A program made the translations under genes and the position numbers. From the NCBI RefSeq assembly GCF_903946935.1, contig NZ_CAJAXH010000270.1:1-49040 (forward strand): 49,040 nucleotides of DNA, given 5' to 3'. Numbering within the stretch: the stretch's first letter is position 1; each line of letters starts with the position of its first letter. Shown here piece by piece: positions 48,785-49,040 of the stretch. Source of the DNA: an uncultured Thiodictyon sp. Lineage in GTDB: Bacteria > Pseudomonadota > Gammaproteobacteria > Chromatiales > Chromatiaceae. The notes under the pieces were generated by a model. The model worked only from the letters and a program-made list of their open reading frames with translations, searched no databases and was not told where the DNA came from.

Positions 48785-48901
48785 TCGCTCAGCCAGCATG
48801 GACGCGCAGAATACAGCAGGGCGGTCGGAACCATGACAAAGGCGGCTGGTCGGAATAGGCGGCGAAGTACTGCTCGGCCCGGATCGCCATCGAGCGGTTA
48901 A

Positions 48902-49040
48902 GAGGCTGTCTAAGAACCATTTTGAGGTAGAGGATTACTTAACGGCTAATAAATATGGCGTTTGATTATTGCAGATCTGCCGAAGAAGCAAGCGTCCGGA
49001 TGCAATATAAACCTGCGTTTCGCTTGAAGTCGGTTTGCGC
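48902..49040. other. Possible start of an IS element at the window edge
   Basis: From GAGGCTGTCTAAGAACC (48902 onward) the sequence becomes AT-richer than everything to its left and contains no start codon I trust. The 'GGCTGTCTAAGAACC' style is reminiscent of insertion-sequence ends, but the other end is beyond the window. Bases 48785-48901 hold nothing recognisable. Confidence 0.25.

Overview
The window looks like a chromosomal segment of a high-GC gammaproteobacterium. A purple sulfur bacterium (Chromatiaceae) or close relative is my best inference, from the protein sequences (FtsH, PyrF, ThiL, DUF1415, FabI), the many large hybrid kinases and the abundance of short palindromic repeats. 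There is no rRNA, tRNA or photosynthesis gene to settle it. I see no prophage, CRISPR array or complete IS.

Layout. 1-1.5 kb: remains of three toxin-antitoxin (TA) loci (a ParE/RelE toxin tail, an MNT/HEPN pair, an antitoxin with an internal stop) among palindromic repeats. 1.6-3.2 kb: two exported proteins (PEBP family, NAGPA-like phosphodiester glycosidase). 3.3-16.6 kb: a signalling block with a REC-GGDEF diguanylate cyclase divergent from four hybrid histidine kinases, one periplasmic binding protein and a KaiB-like protein. Three of the kinases share nearly the same kinase-receiver-tail module behind entirely different sensors. 16.7-17.1 kb: a wrecked ABC ATPase. 17.4-21.0 kb: etfB-etfA-acyl-CoA dehydrogenase operon. 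21.2-21.9 kb: DUF5993 and DsbB-like membrane proteins. 22.0-24.2 kb: accessory patch with a MazF-type toxin split by a MITE, an AT-rich unknown gene and an orphan HicB. 24.3-29.8 kb: fabI, divergent from a Yej/Opp-type peptide importer lacking its ATPase. 29.9-35.0 kb: UPF0175/DUF3368 TA pair (toxin frameshifted) and an intact type III restriction-modification system. 35.1-41.5 kb: KefF-like/KefC-like pair, cytochrome b561, pyrF and ftsH with a strong terminator. 41.8-44.1 kb: minus-strand vanX-like, thiL, DUF1415 operon. 44.2-49.0 kb: a HicB with a HicA scrap, a PIF1-like helicase, a small secreted protein, and cspA between two related inverted-repeat elements.

Two themes stand out. First, the kinase array is modular: sensors are exchanged on a constant transmitter/receiver chassis, with a KaiB-like protein at the end and a c-di-GMP output at the start. 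Second, the accessory regions are a graveyard of TA loci: seven are visible and six show a truncation, nonsense codon, frameshift, insertion or lost partner on the toxin side or in the pair. They are interspersed with at least five families of small palindromic or MITE-like elements. One MITE insertion has an exact 7-bp target duplication and happens to keep the host reading frame open.
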